NCBI GenBank assembly: GCA_028696815.1
Contig: JAQVGG010000004.1
Span: 1 to 64,000, forward strand
DNA: 64,000 bases
Source: Candidatus Altimarinota bacterium
GTDB taxonomy: Bacteria; Patescibacteriota; Gracilibacteria; BD1-5; UBA6164
Direction of reading: 5' to 3'
Part shown: positions 1-12,400 of the stretch, piece after piece
How positions within the stretch are numbered: position 1 is the first letter of the stretch
Layout of the letters: every line of letters starts with the position of its first letter
Notes under the pieces: model-generated
What the model was told of the DNA's origin: nothing
Database searches by the model: none
The model's input: only the letters and a program-made list of their open reading frames with translations
Position numbers and translations under genes: made by a program

Positions 1-186
1 ATTGATTTTTACCACTTTTTCTTTTACAATCAGGCTGAAGCCGTGGGGTTTAAACCCATTGTGCAAATGTGGTCCTCCTCTCTACTTAAAAGTAGGGGTT
101 TAGAACCCATCATTTGTAAATTAAAATGGAAAGAGTATTTACAATAAAAAAGTACCAAAATTTTGGTACTTTTTTTGATAGAAACT
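1..186. other. intergenic stretch at window edge
   Basis: No gene is visible with TGA read as glycine. The stretch contains two short palindromic blocks of the form GGGTTT..AACCC, near 46-58 and 97-110, and then the terminator hairpin listed separately. It may be the 3' flank of a gene left of the window. Confidence 0.4.
146..176. terminator. bidirectional terminator hairpin
   Basis: A perfect AT-rich dyad (AAGTACC..GGTACTT) is flanked by A-runs on one side and T-runs on the other. It lies just past the stop of the GNAT gene on the minus strand and can also stop transcripts entering from the left. Confidence 0.75.
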
Positions 187-681
187 TTATCAAACTATCT
201 TGGCATATAAATAACAATCTTTTTTACTACTATCTTTATGTTTTATAAATTGTTTTAATATACCTTCTTTTTCATAAAAATTTTTTATTGCTACTTTTTC
301 ACTAGCTTTATTTTCCAATTGCATATAAATTTCCAATCTTGTTAAATTTAATTTATGAATACAAACTTCTTCTATCAATTTAACTGCTTGACTTGTTATT
401 CCATGTCACCAGTATTTTTCATCAAGAAAATATCAAATCTCACCAATAAAATTACTATTAGGTTTTATTTTTACTCCTATAGCTCAAATAACATCTCTGT
501 CCTTTAAAATCGTATAATTATATTCTATATTATCTTTTATACGTTTTTCATTTCATTTAAGATATTCTATTTCTTCTTCAATAGAATTTGGTTGAACATT
601 AAAGTATTTAAAACTAGGATTATTTAATATTTCATAAAACCTCTTTGCATCACTTATTTTTTGTAGTCTTATATTTATCAT
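187..681 (-). CDS. GNAT family N-acetyltransferase (RimJ/RimL-like)
   Basis: The 164-residue protein starts at the ATG at 681. In-frame TGA codons fall at glycines, for example in the stretch reading GEIGYFLDEKYWGHGI, which matches the acetyl-CoA binding core of RimJ/RimL-type GNAT enzymes (YWGxG(I/Y)). The C-terminal half carries the family's N..A..KV....Y.KEG pattern. It should transfer an acetyl group from acetyl-CoA to a protein N-terminus or a small molecule; the substrate cannot be told. The last sense codon is TGA (Gly) followed by TAA. It lies at the downstream end of the minus-strand defence island and has its own terminator, so it may be cargo rather than part of a defence system. 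Confidence 0.85.
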
Positions 682-803
682 GTTATATATTTAGTATATA
701 AATAAAATAATACAGCGACTCTATCTGAGACGCTTGGGATATCTACTATATCAGTGGTAGAAAATCAGTTTTCTGCTTTTATTTCTAGGGATACTTTTAG
801 CAT
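675..803 (-). CDS. possible small ORF, 42 aa, unrecognised
   Basis: With TGA as glycine there is an open frame from the ATG at 803 whose TAA overlaps the ATG of the GNAT gene. The peptide has no recognisable family. Base composition here (GC-richer, with a segment like GAGACGCTTGGGA) differs from the surroundings and loosely resembles the inserted segment in dnaX near 17400, so this could be a repeat remnant rather than a gene. Confidence 0.22.
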
Positions 804-885
804 GGGGGTGTTACAATAAAAATTAGTGGTTTTTATTTCAAAATATCATCATTATCGGACTTAAAGTTTTTGTAGTTCCATAAGT

Positions 886-1263
886 TTACTTTATATAACT
901 TTTAATTCTATTTATATCATGATTTTCTTTACTATTTTTATGATATATTTCTAAAAAAGTTACTGACTTATTTGATTCATCATATAAATAAATAATTCTT
1001 ATTCAAGAGTTTCTTGATTTTCAAGCTATACTTACGCAAACAAACTTCCTGACTTTCATAGGAATTATATTTTTAGAAATTTCTCACAAATCTGCAATTC
1101 TAACTCATATGATTCACATCTCTAAAAAACTATTAAAATCATCATTTATAGCTTCTTCAAGTACATCTACAAAGTCTCAAAAATCTTTCTTTAAAGAGAT
1201 GTATTTTTTACATAGCTTTTTATATTCTTTATTAAATTCATCTATATAATCTATATTAATCAT
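886..1263 (-). CDS. RelE/HigB-like toxin partner of a Panacea antitoxin
   Basis: This 125-residue basic protein has the compact RelE-superfamily layout. It opens with a helical DYIDEFNKEYKKL.KKY segment. The core strands follow, reading GVRIADLG...IPMKVRKF and IRIIYLYDE, with the last strand VTFLEIYHKNSKEN; the terminal YHK.SKEN is typical of the HigB/RelE-like group. Such toxins usually cut mRNA in or near the ribosome. Its ATG overlaps the end of the antitoxin gene by eight bases (ATGATTAA), so the two are translationally coupled, antitoxin first. Six or more TGA codons fall at glycine positions. RelE-like assignment rests on pattern and context, not on an alignment. Confidence 0.8.
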
Positions 1264-2023
1264 CTTCTCAAAGTGTTACAGAATATTCAGGCGTTCTGTA
1301 AAATACTTTTGTCTTACTTATGATGTCTCAAGATTGTTTCGTAGCTCTATAAGGCATATCTCAGTGAGAATATTCGCTTATTTGAGTAGCGGTCATATTA
1401 GAAAGTTTTTCTATAACATCATCTACTACTTGTATTTGCTCTGGTTGTAAATCCTTTACTAGATCATAAAAATCTACATCTTTTAATTGTGATACAAATC
1501 TATGTTGTTCATATCATTTAAAAAGTGTTTTTACTTCTTCTATTTGATTATTTAGCTCCATTTCTTTAAATATCTCTTTTGTCTCTTCTGGATCTGGAAC
1601 TGGTCACATAGGCCATTTTTTAAATTCTATATTTAGTAAGCTTTTTCAAAACTTTTCATAATGATTAAACTCAGAAAAGTATAATAGTTTATAAACAACT
1701 ATTTTTCATACATTAGCTTTTTCTCATACTTTGTTCAATATATAAAGAAAAACCTTTTTAAATATATAATTTTTATCGTTTTTATCTAACTCTTTTATAC
1801 CATCACTTTCTTTTACGAAGTAATTTATAGGCTTTTCAAAGATCTCAGAAATAGTTTCTAACTCTTCTTCTTTTATGTTTCTCTCACCTGATTCTATCTT
1901 TGCAAGAGTGATTCTACTGATTCATATTAAGTTTGATATTTCTTCTTGTGATAATTTTTTACTAACTCTTAAATTTTTAATTTTTTCTCAAAGTTCTTTT
2001 GAGTTTAGGAATTTTGTAGACAT
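1256..2023 (-). CDS. HTH-Panacea (DUF4065) antitoxin
   Basis: The 255-residue protein has two parts. Residues about 10-70 are an Xre-type helix-turn-helix (LRVSKKLSQEEIS.LIGISR..LAKIESGER). Residues about 105-235 are a Panacea/DUF4065 domain, recognisable from KLLYFSEFNHYEKFGKS, W.MGPVP and ATQISEYSHGDMPYRA. Panacea proteins are antitoxins that neutralise many unrelated toxins, and the gene directly upstream of and overlapping a RelE-like toxin fits that role. The HTH part probably represses its own operon; an inverted repeat sits 20-40 bases upstream of the start. The TGA codons are at conserved glycines, including the HGDMP motif's neighbour positions. Confidence 0.9.
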
Positions 2024-2042
2024 AATAAGTTTTTTTAGTAAA

Positions 2043-2061
2043 TACTATATTAGATATAGTA
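2043..2061. promoter_or_regulatory. inverted-repeat operator candidate for the HTH-Panacea operon
   Basis: TACTATATTAGATATAGTA is an almost perfect 19-bp inverted repeat about 20 bases upstream of the antitoxin ATG. Xre-type antitoxins usually autoregulate through such sites. The rest of 2062-2307 is AT-rich and shows no gene. Confidence 0.45.
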
Positions 2062-2307
2062 CACTACTATATAAAAAATACAAGTGTTTTGTTCTATTTT
2101 ATTAGATTATCTTGTATTTTTTAACATATAATTTAAAAATTTGTTGTTTTTTCTAAAAATGGATTATATAATAATAGATTTAATTCGTAATTTGAATAAA
2201 TGAAACTAATATTTTACACAAAATAAAAACTTCCAAAGCAAATGTTTAGAGATTATTTAAATTATCTAATTAAAGATAAAGGTTAGAGTCTATAAAACTT
2301 TTATCAG

Positions 2308-3264
2308 CTATTTTATCTCAAAGTCAATTCAATTATTATATTCTATAGCTTTATTTTCTTTTAATAAACCATTAATATTTATGGTATATTTTCAGTTTGG
2401 ATACAATTCTTCTCAAACATAATCAGTAGGGAATATACTATATCTTGTGTCTATTCAATCTTCTTCTGTAAAAATAGTTATTGGTACATATCTATATAAT
2501 TCTTTTCTTTCTTTATATTCAGAACAATCTCAAGGTTTTATCTCTTCATAATTTAATCATGCATGTAAAGATACTTCGTTGAAAACTATATCTGTATTAT
2601 TACAAATATTGATTTCATAATCTCATGTTTCAATTATTTTTATACTTTTTACATCTCTAGAATTCAAGATAATTTTTTCTTTATCTTTTTTTATAAAATA
2701 ATAAGCTCAATTGGAAAAATATAGTTTTGCTTGAAATGATTTTTCTGAAGTAGTTATTATCATAGTAGTCTGACTATTTAAAACTTTTTTATACATTATA
2801 AAGGATCAAAATATAAATAGTATAAAATAAATTATTCAAAAAATTTTTAAGTGTTTTAAAAAAACATTTCTATACCAATTAAAATAAAACAAAACTAATG
2901 AAATAATAATTCAAACTAATACTGTATACTTTTGATATTCTGCATTATCAAAAAGAATGACACCTATAATATAAAATATTAAAACAGGTGGAAACATTGC
3001 TCATATAATAAAAACAAAGAAAAATAACAATGAAAATAGTAAAGTATTATCTAAAGTCATAAAAGCAAAATAGCTACTATTTTCTCATAAAAAATTACCT
3101 ATAAGTGCTGATTGAAAAATAATTCACAATAAAAAAATTGCTCAAGAGAAAAAGGCAATATGACCTGATTTTAATTCTCAAATTCATATAAACATTTTAT
3201 CTATAAAAGAATCAAATCAATTAGTTTTTTCTCGTTTTTTAGGTTTTGTTGTTTTTTTGGGCAT
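2308..3264 (-). CDS. membrane protein of unknown function at the end of the defence operon
   Basis: The 318-residue protein starts with a lysine-rich cytoplasmic tail and then shows about five hydrophobic segments between residues 30 and 170 (for example FFSGAIFLLGIIF, FFFVFIIGAMFPPVLIFYIIG and the run around FGIIYFILFIFG). Residues about 175-318 form a soluble beta-rich domain, probably outside the membrane. I do not recognise the family. It follows the ABC ATPase gene after a gap of about 120 bases on the same strand. It could be a membrane effector of the upstream system or an unrelated gene. A CGA codon at residue 11 (3232-3234) is one of the rare CGA codons in the window. Confidence 0.7.
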
Positions 3265-3384
3265 ATGTAATTATTTATCTTTTAATTTAAAAATAGAAGT
3301 AAAATTATTTCTATACTTATTCAAGTAAAATGCCTATGTCTTTAAAAGAATCTTAGGTAGACAAAAAACAAATCTTTTTATCAA

Positions 3385-4878
3385 TTATTTTAATCAAATA
3401 CTATCAATTATATTGATATGTTTTGAAAAATTATTTCATAGTTTATAAATAGAACTATCAATTCATTTTTCCTCAACTTTAGTTATAAATAAATACATTC
3501 TAGGAACAGTTATATTATTCTTTGTTATAAATTCAAATATAGAGTCAAATAAAACATCTCTAAATTGATAATCTATATTTTCTATAAAACTATCATAAAA
3601 TGAATAATCCAAGCATTTAGTTTTATTTTTATTAGAAAAAATATGTAATCATACAAAAGTTAAAATTCTTAATGTTTTTCTTATTCATTCAGAAGTCTTA
3701 AAAAATGCCTCAATTGTTAAAGTATCTTCTTTGAAAATTATGTTTCAATCTTGAAAAATATCATCTTTTTTAATTAAATTACTAAGAATTGCCTTATCTA
3801 TAAATATTTTATATAGATCAACTAAAAAAAGTTTAAATTGATTAATAAACGGATCGATATTCTTTGTTAAATAATTATTTATTTTTAACTCATCAAACTT
3901 TTTAATATCTACTTTATATTGATTATATTTATCAAACTCTAATAATTCTTTTGACTTAAATACATTATCATCAATTAGGTCATTTGATTCTATTAATTTA
4001 TTTCATCTAATACTTTCCTTTATTTTTTTCATATTATTTTCTATTTCCAGCTTTTCTTTTTCTAAATTTTCTAGTTCTCTAGATAGAAAAATATAATCAC
4101 CGTCTTTTTCATCATATCAGAAAACTTTAATATATTCTTCTCTTAATTGTGCTAATTCTTTTATTGCTACAGATATATCTCAAAATATAATCCTATTATC
4201 TTCTAATTCGACAAATAATCTTTTAATATTGTTATCAATCAACTTAATTTGTTCTAAATTATTTAAATGTTTTTCAAATTTTGTTTTATGTTTTTTTATA
4301 AAATCTTTTTTATCCTCATAATCTGTTATTAATTTAAAAAATCATCCCTCAATCTTCGCTCATAAAATATAGGCTAAAATAAATCTTTTAGAAATACCAT
4401 CATATCTAGAATCAATAAATGGGATTTCATTTGTATTTTCTTTATCAAATATAGTTGAAAAATCTAAGAAATTAAATCTATTTAAAGAATATAGAGAATT
4501 TCTACTATTTCCTGAATATTCTAATTTCTCTCATTTAATTGACATATACTCTTCAAGTATTGAATCAAAATCTTTAACTTCCACTCAATTTTTTAATATT
4601 TTATATGAAGAATAATAATTACTGATAAATATATATTGTTCTCAATTCATATTAAAAAGAATTTCAACTTCTAGGTCTTCATTTGTTTTTTTTATGAATC
4701 ATGTTTTATTATAGGAAAATAAATGTTCTAATGCATTAAAAATCAGACTTTTTCAAGCAGAGTTAGGCATCAAAAAAATATTTACACTCTTTTGATTTAA
4801 GTTATCAAAAACAATCTCAGATTTTTTTGATAACATAGAATTTTCTCAAGTTTTTAATATAATTTGTATTATTTGCAT
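3385..4878 (-). CDS. SMC-like ABC ATPase (DUF2326-like), ABC-3C type
   Basis: The 497-residue protein carries an N-terminal nucleotide-binding loop near residues 38-47 (MPNSAGKSLI), followed by two long charged coiled-coil stretches (about 200-330) and a C-terminal half whose LDYSFYDSFIENIDYQFRD segment resembles the (L/I)HDS..FDGID.RQ signature of DUF2326 ATPases. The architecture is that of SMC/RecF-like ABC ATPases that drive ABC three-component (ABC-3C) conflict systems. The start overlaps the end of the small middle-component gene. ABC-3C operons are normally ordered effector, middle component, ATPase, exactly as here. The family match is by motif and context; the signature motif region is divergent, so some uncertainty remains. 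Confidence 0.75.
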
Positions 4879-5087
4879 ACTTTTTTCTTATATAAATATT
4901 TTTTTATAAAATATACATATTTACAATATGAATTATTTTCAACTAAATTCTTTTCTTTCAGAGCAATAATGAAGTTCTCTCTTGTAACATTTAATCAATT
5001 TTCTTCAAAATATTCATAAATAGAGGAAAATATTTTTTCTTCTATTCTTTCTCTAATATTACTTATTCTTTTATATATATTATCCAT
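4869..5087 (-). CDS. small middle component of the ABC-3C-like system
   Basis: The 72-residue protein (starting MDNIYKRISNIRERIEEKI) is charged and helical and has no catalytic motif I can see. It overlaps the upstream nuclease-like gene by eight bases and the downstream ATPase gene by ten bases, so the three are translationally coupled. Small middle components of this size are a defining part of ABC-3C systems, where they are thought to bridge effector and ATPase. The assignment is from size and position only. Confidence 0.6.
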
Positions 5088-6063
5088 TTCTTTTATCTTT
5101 AAATTCTATTTTATCTTGTTGAATATAATTTAAACAACTTAATCATTGGGTTCAATAATTTACAAACAATCAATTTCTTTCAGATATAAGATTTTCAATC
5201 TCATCAAGGTGTTTTTTAAGATTATTTTTTCCATTAATTAAATTAGTTGTTTCATTTAAATAATCTCTAAATGAAGAAAAATTTCAAAATACACTTAACT
5301 CATCAAATAATTCATCTGCTATATCTTTCTCTAAAACTTCGAATTTTTCTCAAATCCAAGGTTTTGCTGAATAAGAAAGTTTTTTATAACTATAACTTTT
5401 TTGTATGAGTTTTGCTCTAGGAATATCATGTTGATAATGTTCTTTAATTCATTCAAATCAATTTTCTACATTTTCTATATCATTAGTTAATTTAATATTA
5501 CAAACATCATCTTTATTTTCACATTTCTCATATATCTCTTTCATGTCAATATTGAAATATTTTTCACAAATCTCAAAATAATAACTTTGTTTTAATTCTT
5601 TAATAAAACTATCTCAACAAAATTTATCAATCTTTTTAATGTTTTTATTAATTCTTAAATCATCAAAGTAAGATTCCCAAGAGCTTTTATTTTTAGAAGG
5701 ACAAGTTCATTTAATATAAGATTTAGGTGAATTTTTATCTGATGGATATTCATCTTTTGTAAAAATACATAAGACTTCTGTTCAATCCCATATATTTTCA
5801 CAAGATTCATATAAGCATTCTTTATGAAAAGAATTATTTGAGAATTTAGATTGAAATCCATATAATAATCCATCAGGTCCTTTTTCTGGAGGTCATTCAG
5901 TTCATTTATATGTTTTTCATCAAATTGAAGGAGATTTAGTTAATCCATATTTTATTTTCATAAAATCAGCACAAAGAAACTCAAAAGTTTCATCTTCTGA
6001 TTTTCAAGGAATAACTTTTAAATTATTCCAATCTATATATTGATACATATAACTTTTATCCAT
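5080..6063 (-). CDS. PD-(D/E)XK-like nuclease, effector component of the ABC-3C-like system
   Basis: The 327-residue protein shows a restriction-endonuclease-like N-terminal half: an acidic helix around residues 23-40 (EDETFEFLCADFM), then GPDGLLYGFQSKF at 62-74, giving the D64 ... Q71-x-K73 arrangement of PD-(D/E)XK nucleases, where Q often replaces E. The C-terminal part (about 190-327) is helical and probably contacts the middle component and ATPase. It starts 16 bases after the methyltransferase gene and overlaps the next gene, so it belongs to the same transcription unit. If active it would cut DNA when the ATPase senses infection. The nuclease call is from motif pattern; the middle domain is unrecognised. 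Confidence 0.62.
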
Positions 6064-6079
6064 ATTTGCTATTATTAAA

Positions 6080-9000
6080 TTATTTTTCTAAACTCTCCTC
6101 AACCACTCTCACTTCCTCCTCACTCAAACCATACAATTCATAAACCATTTTATCAATTCCATCTTCCAAATCTTTTTGCTCTTTTGGAGGATTTTTTGGA
6201 TCATAAAATGGTTGTTTTGTAATTTCCAAAATCTTATCAACTTTTTCAATAAAAGGTTTTTGATCTTCTGAAGAGATTTGTTTTATTGGAATATTTACTA
6301 ATGGCTCTTTATCTAATTGATAATTATTTCATTGCATTTTTCACTTATTTTTTAACCAAAACTCTATTAGTTTTGAGTTTAATAATCAAGTTAAATACTT
6401 TTGATTTAATCTATCAGTTTTTATAACATAAAAAGTTGCTGAAACATAACTATCAAAATCAACATATGAAAAAGCAGGTTTATCACATTTTCTAACAGCA
6501 ATAATTTTTTCTCAAATAAAAAACTTCTCATCTCTAGCTCTATGTAATCAATAAGGTTTATTATCTGATGTTATAACCTCCTTAAATTTATCTAAATGTT
6601 TTTTTATACTTGGATAATCTTCAATTTTTGATATATCTTTAAAACTAGAATCTGTATAAATAACATATTTTTTATTTGTTGAATTTGCAAAATATCTTCA
6701 AATTTCCTCTGTAGAAAAGTCAGGTTTTACAAGTCATTTTTCAAAATCAGTTAAATTTAATTCTTCTTTTTCTTCATTATTTAAAACAAAAATTCAGTCT
6801 CAAATTTTGTAATTATCTCCTAATATTTCCAATCTATCTTTATTTACATCTCAATGATGATGATGTATTCAGTTTGCAACTTCTTTGTCAGTAAGTTTAA
6901 AAGTTCAATTTTTTAGTATTTTTTCTAAAATAATATCTTTTTCATCATCTACAAAATCCAAAGTTTTATCTAAATATTTTGATTTTTCTATTTTTGAATA
7001 ATGCTTTTTATAATCATCAGAATTTTTTGTATCATATAAAAATCTATCTAAATTGTTTCTATCAAAATCTTTGCTTTCAATTCTTGAATATTTAACTTCA
7101 TACTTAGAATTATTTTTTGTTTTTTCTAAAATATAAATCATTGTTTGAATTCAAGCAGTTTCGAATACTTTAAAATCTCAAAAATCTATAAATTCTTTAA
7201 TTTTAGCATCTTCTAAGATTTTATTTCTCATTTTTTTAGCACCAAAACTCGTTATCCAATTGTTTTGTGCTATAAAACTTTGAATTCATCAATCTTTCAA
7301 TAAATCAAGTCCATAACAAGCAAAATAATACCATAGATCCATCTTTCAAATATAATATGGTTTATCTCTTAATCAATCAAAAGCATTTTTATTATCATAT
7401 TCTTTAATATAGGGAGGATTTCAAATTGTGATGCCAATCTTTTCTCATCTTCTAAATCAAAACATTAAATTAAGATCAAAAAACTCTGCATTTGTTTTAC
7501 TTTCAAATGGGTTAAAAGTAATTAATTGTTTTTCTTTTTCCGAAGCAAAAATATTTGAGTGTCATTTTTGTAAAATTTCTTCTATTGATCTTCTTATTTT
7601 ATCTTTTCATTCATCGTTCTTATTTTCTTTGTTTGATTGTGTATTGTACCACTTGTTTACTTTTTCTCTTAATTTTTCTTCATCAATATTATCAAAAATT
7701 CATTTATCATCAATTAAAGGTATCAAAGTATTTGCACAAACAAACTTAAATTCAAAATTTGGCAAAGGTTCTGGAGTTTCTTCATCAACAACAAGTGATA
7801 ACCAAAATCTCAATCTTGCAATATCTATAGCACCTGCTGAAATATCAACTCAATAAATATTATTTTGAATTACATCTCTTTTGATTTTATACATTGAAAT
7901 TTTTCAAGATTCATTTTTGAATTCGGTAGTATTTACTCCAAAAGTTTCATAAAAAACTCAGTAAATATAATACCTTATACTGCTTATTTCATGCAAAAGT
8001 CACATAGGAAAAGCCCCTGATCCGATTGCTGGGTCTAAAACTTTTACTTTTTTCAAAATTTCATCTACTTCCGTGATAATTGAAGCCAATTTATCAAAAA
8101 TTTCTTCAGTTATTTCTTGTTTTGAAACAAGAAATTGTTCTTTAAAATCAAAAAGTTTTCTTATCTTTTCCTCATTTTCTTCTTTTTTTCATTTTAAATT
8201 ATTCACTAAATATGCTATCAAACTCTCTTTTGTCATATAGTGAACTATTTCACGAGGAGTATAAAAAGCACCCAGTTTTTTGTTTAATACATTATCTATT
8301 TCGAGTTTTTTCTTTTTTCAAGAAATTTCATTTTTATTATATTCTTCTAAAATTTTATCTATATTTTCAGTGCTTATAGAAATCATTTTTTCAAAAATTT
8401 TTCAAAGCATTTCTGGATCAACAGCTACTTCTTTATCATACAAATCATCTTCATCAATCGTGAAGTTGTAAGTATCAAACACATCTAGTATTCAAGTTTT
8501 CTCAGTATTTGAGAAAATATCATTTGAGATTTTTGCTCTGTTTACATTCCAATTTTCATAATCTTTTTTAAATAATCATCCATTTAAATAAGGCACTTTA
8601 AAATTAAAATAATCATTTATATCATTATTATCTCTATTATCTTTATTTAATCATTCATAAAATAAATGTTCTAAATAATCATTGTAAAAAAATCATGTTT
8701 TTTCCCAAACAGTTTTATATTCATTGCTTGTGAAATCATTCCACAAACTTCTCATAAAATCCTTATCTCAATCATGACAATATATTCATCATTTTTTTAC
8801 TCATAGCCAACCTTTCTTTTGTATAAAATACAAAAAAACTATTTTTCAAAGAAGAGTTTTTGTAAAGCTTACTAGATCTATTTTTTGAGTTTTTAGATTG
8901 TTTTTAAAATCTACATCTTTTATAACTTCTCTATAAAGTCTTATATAAAGATCTAGATAATTATTGAAAAACTCTTTTCTCACTACTTCTACATCAAAAG

Positions 9001-9463
9001 CATCAAAGAGTTCTTTAAAATTATTTATTTGTTTATTTAATTGTTTTTCAGGAGTTTTAGTTTTTTCTCATTCTCAAAGCAAAAAACTATATCTTTTTGG
9101 ATCAGATTCCTCTTTTTCTCAAAAAATCTTTTTTCTCGTAAGAAGTGATAATCTATAACTTTTTGAATCATCACTATAAAAAATAACAAGAGCATAATTT
9201 GCTCAGATATTTTCCATGATTTTAAATGCATCTTTAGTAAGAGTTATTCTTGGATCTTTTTTAGACTTTTGTTTCATTTCTAAAACATATACATCTCTAT
9301 CAAGATGTACTCTTCATAAGATAAAACAATTTTTTTCATCAAAAAAAATTGTTTTTCTATCAATATTTATGCTTTTATAGTCTTTTTGATATTTATCTCC
9401 AAAAAGTATTGAACTAAGTAAATTTTCAAAAGATTGTCTTTGGTAGGTTTGGTTAAATTTCAT
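6080..9463 (-). CDS. Eco57I-type adenine-specific DNA methyltransferase (large restriction-modification protein)
   Basis: The 1127-residue protein contains the N6-adenine methyltransferase motif NPPY at residues 682-685 and the upstream motif I region ADPAIGSGAFPMG, in which TGA encodes one glycine. The N-terminal segment has YVLEMKQK at about 59-66 with acidic residues before it, compatible with a D...ExK nuclease core as in type IIG enzymes. The C-terminal third looks like a target-recognition region, and the last residues read YELYGLSEEEVRVVEES, typical of these proteins. It follows the helicase by 20 bases. It would methylate host DNA at an unknown motif and mark self for the associated helicase/nuclease. 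Confidence 0.93.
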
Positions 9464-9483
9464 GAAACTATGTATTTAAATTA

Positions 9484-12400
9484 TTAAAATTCTTCACTAA
9501 TAATAAGATCTAATGTTTCTTCAGTAAAGTTTTTAGAGAAATCTATTATTCATTTTAAATATTCTTCTGTTATGTTTTCTCTAATAATTTTTGATTCTTT
9601 TTCCCAAGTTGCTTTTGTAATTTTTCTTATTTGCTTCATATAAACAAGAGGTAAAGCTCATAATTTTATAACTTCACTTAATAATTTATAATAATTATCT
9701 CAAGTCATCTCAAATAAATTATTCGCATTTTCAAATGCTTTCTTTTGTTGAGTATTCATATTTGCTTCACTTCAAGGTTTTTTGATCTCTTCTTTTAGTT
9801 TTTCATAATTAGTATAAAAGTTTTTAGAAACTTCTTTTGATTCTTCTTTGACATCTGCTTTAAATAATTCAAATGCTTCTTTCACTGTTATAGGAGAAAT
9901 TAAATCTTTTTTTGTGTCATAAAAATAGAAAATTAAATTTGCTCTTTTTTTAGCAAAAAGTAAAATTCAAGAAACTCATTTTTTTTCTATTCTCATTATT
10001 TTTGTTCTTTGTGGAATATTTTCTATCTTTTTTGCTAATTCTTTATCAGCAATTGCTTTTTTATAATCATTTAAATATTCACTATCCCAAGATTTATCTT
10101 CATTTGTATTTTTATCATTTTCAATAACTTTTTTATAAAAAGATCATACTTCTTCTTCTCAAGTCAAAGTTTTTACATCAACTCATAAAACAGTTGCAAT
10201 CATTCTAATTTTTAGTTTAGATATTCTTTTTGTATTTACATAATCTTCTCAAACAAGAGATGGAAAATAATTATAAATATATATAGTATCATAAACTTTT
10301 TTATTTATTCTGTTTATTCTTCAGATTCTTTGGATTACTTTTGTTGGATTATATGGAATATCATAATTTATAACTATACCTGCTCTATGAAGATTATATC
10401 ATTCAGAAATTGCATCAGTTCAAAGTAAAATATCATAATTATTTTCTTGTTTTGATATTTCAACTCATGCATCAAAATTTAGTTTTATATCTTTTTTCAG
10501 TTCATCAGTTTTTGATTTTCAAGTTACCACTAAAACTCTCTCTCAAAGATTAGATTTAAGATATTCTACTGTATCAGCAAACATTGAAAAAACTACTATT
10601 TTTCTGTCTTGATTTTCTTTTTGTAACTCTTTTAATTTAATTGCGAAACTATCTAGTTTTGGATCATTTTTCACTTTATCCCAATCTTTTTGTAATCATT
10701 TTAAAAATTCTAAATCAGATTCTAAATCTCTCATAAATTTAGAATCCAAATCATTTTTCATTATTAATATTCAATTCTTTTCTTTAATATATTCCCTTAC
10801 TTTATCAACTTGTTCTTCTGCTAAAATTCATTCTTCATCAAAAAAATCTTCCACATCAGGCAAACTTCATTTTTTTATTACAGGAATTCAATCAAGAACT
10901 TGTAAATAAGTTTTTACAGTTTCATAAGAAGATATAATTGAAGCAAGAGTTTTTTTGAAGGCAAATATAGAACTTTCAAATCTAGAAACTAAGAGTCTTC
11001 TTATAAAAAATGGCATGTTTTTTTGTCTTCATTCTAAAAGAGCATATTCATATCATAAAGTATCTTCTATTTCACCTTGATATTTTTCTACATTTGCTTT
11101 ATCTATATAAGTCAAAGCACGATATCTTGCTCATGCAAAATTTATAGAATTTCACTCACTATCTACTTCAACAAGAGCTTCTAAAGTATCTACATAAAGT
11201 TCTTCTATATCTCATAAATCAAATTTTAATTCTTTTGGATCTGAAACTTTTGAAAACTCAAATCATTGTTCTTTTAAATCTTTTTTATATGATTCAACTT
11301 CTTCTAAATCTACTCTTGATCTTCTTACTACTACAGGTCAAATAAGTTGTCTTATATTTTCTGCTAAGTTTTTTAATTTGATTCAAGAAGTTTTTTCATC
11401 AATAACTTTTTCTTTTTCCTCTTTTCTTATTTCGAGATATTTATTTTGTAAATCTTTGAAATCACCAATTAAACCATTTTTTGTATGAATAGTTGGATTT
11501 CAAGCAATTTGAAATAACTTAATTAAATTAAAAATATCATTTGGCTCATTATTAAAAGGAGTTGCAGATAGAAGTATAACCTTTTTTCATTGACATAACT
11601 GATGAAGTCTTCAATAATCAATAGTATCAGCATTTCTATATTTATGTGCTTCATCTATAAGTATTACACTTGCTTTATGTATATCATTTAAGTCATATTC
11701 TAATGCTTTTTCAATTTTTCAAGAACTGAAAATTTCAACTTTTAAATTAAAATCTTTTTTATAATCATTCCATCAATCTTCCAAATGTGGAGGACATATA
11801 ATAATTGCTTTAGAATTTTCTTCTAACCTTTGTAAATTTCAAACTAAAGTAGATCAAATAACTGATTTTCCAAGTCAAACTACATCAGCAATAATTACTC
11901 AATTATGCTCATTTATAATTTTTAATCACTTTTTAATAGCATCAATTTGATATTCAAGATTTCAAAATTTTTCTCACGTTAAATCAGAAGGTGTTTTAAT
12001 ATCTTCATCATCATTAAAATATTCTTTTAATAACCTAATATAACATAAATAAGGTTCTGTTAATCTTAACCAAGTTTCTTGTTTTAACACTTTTACAAGT
12101 TCATCATTTTTTCATCAAGTAGTTATAGAAATTGAGTGATTATTCCATATATCATCAAATATTTCTTTTTCTTCTAAAAAAACTCTTGAATCCCTTTCAA
12201 TTTCATTTCTTTCTCTTCTTCATTCTAATCAAGAATAGCTTAAATTGCTAGTTCACCATATAAATGTTCATGGTAATGTTCATCATTGAGAATAAATTCA
12301 ATCATGATGAAATAAATATATTTTTTGATGATTTGGATCAATAGTTTTTCTTATTTCTAAACTACCATCAATTATTTTATTTATATAAACTTCAACTGCC

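Noticed and set aside
7428-7856. Plus-strand open frame of 142 codons inside the methyltransferase
   Set aside because: It is antisense to the methyltransferase gene, whose NPPY and other motifs read through this region on the minus strand.
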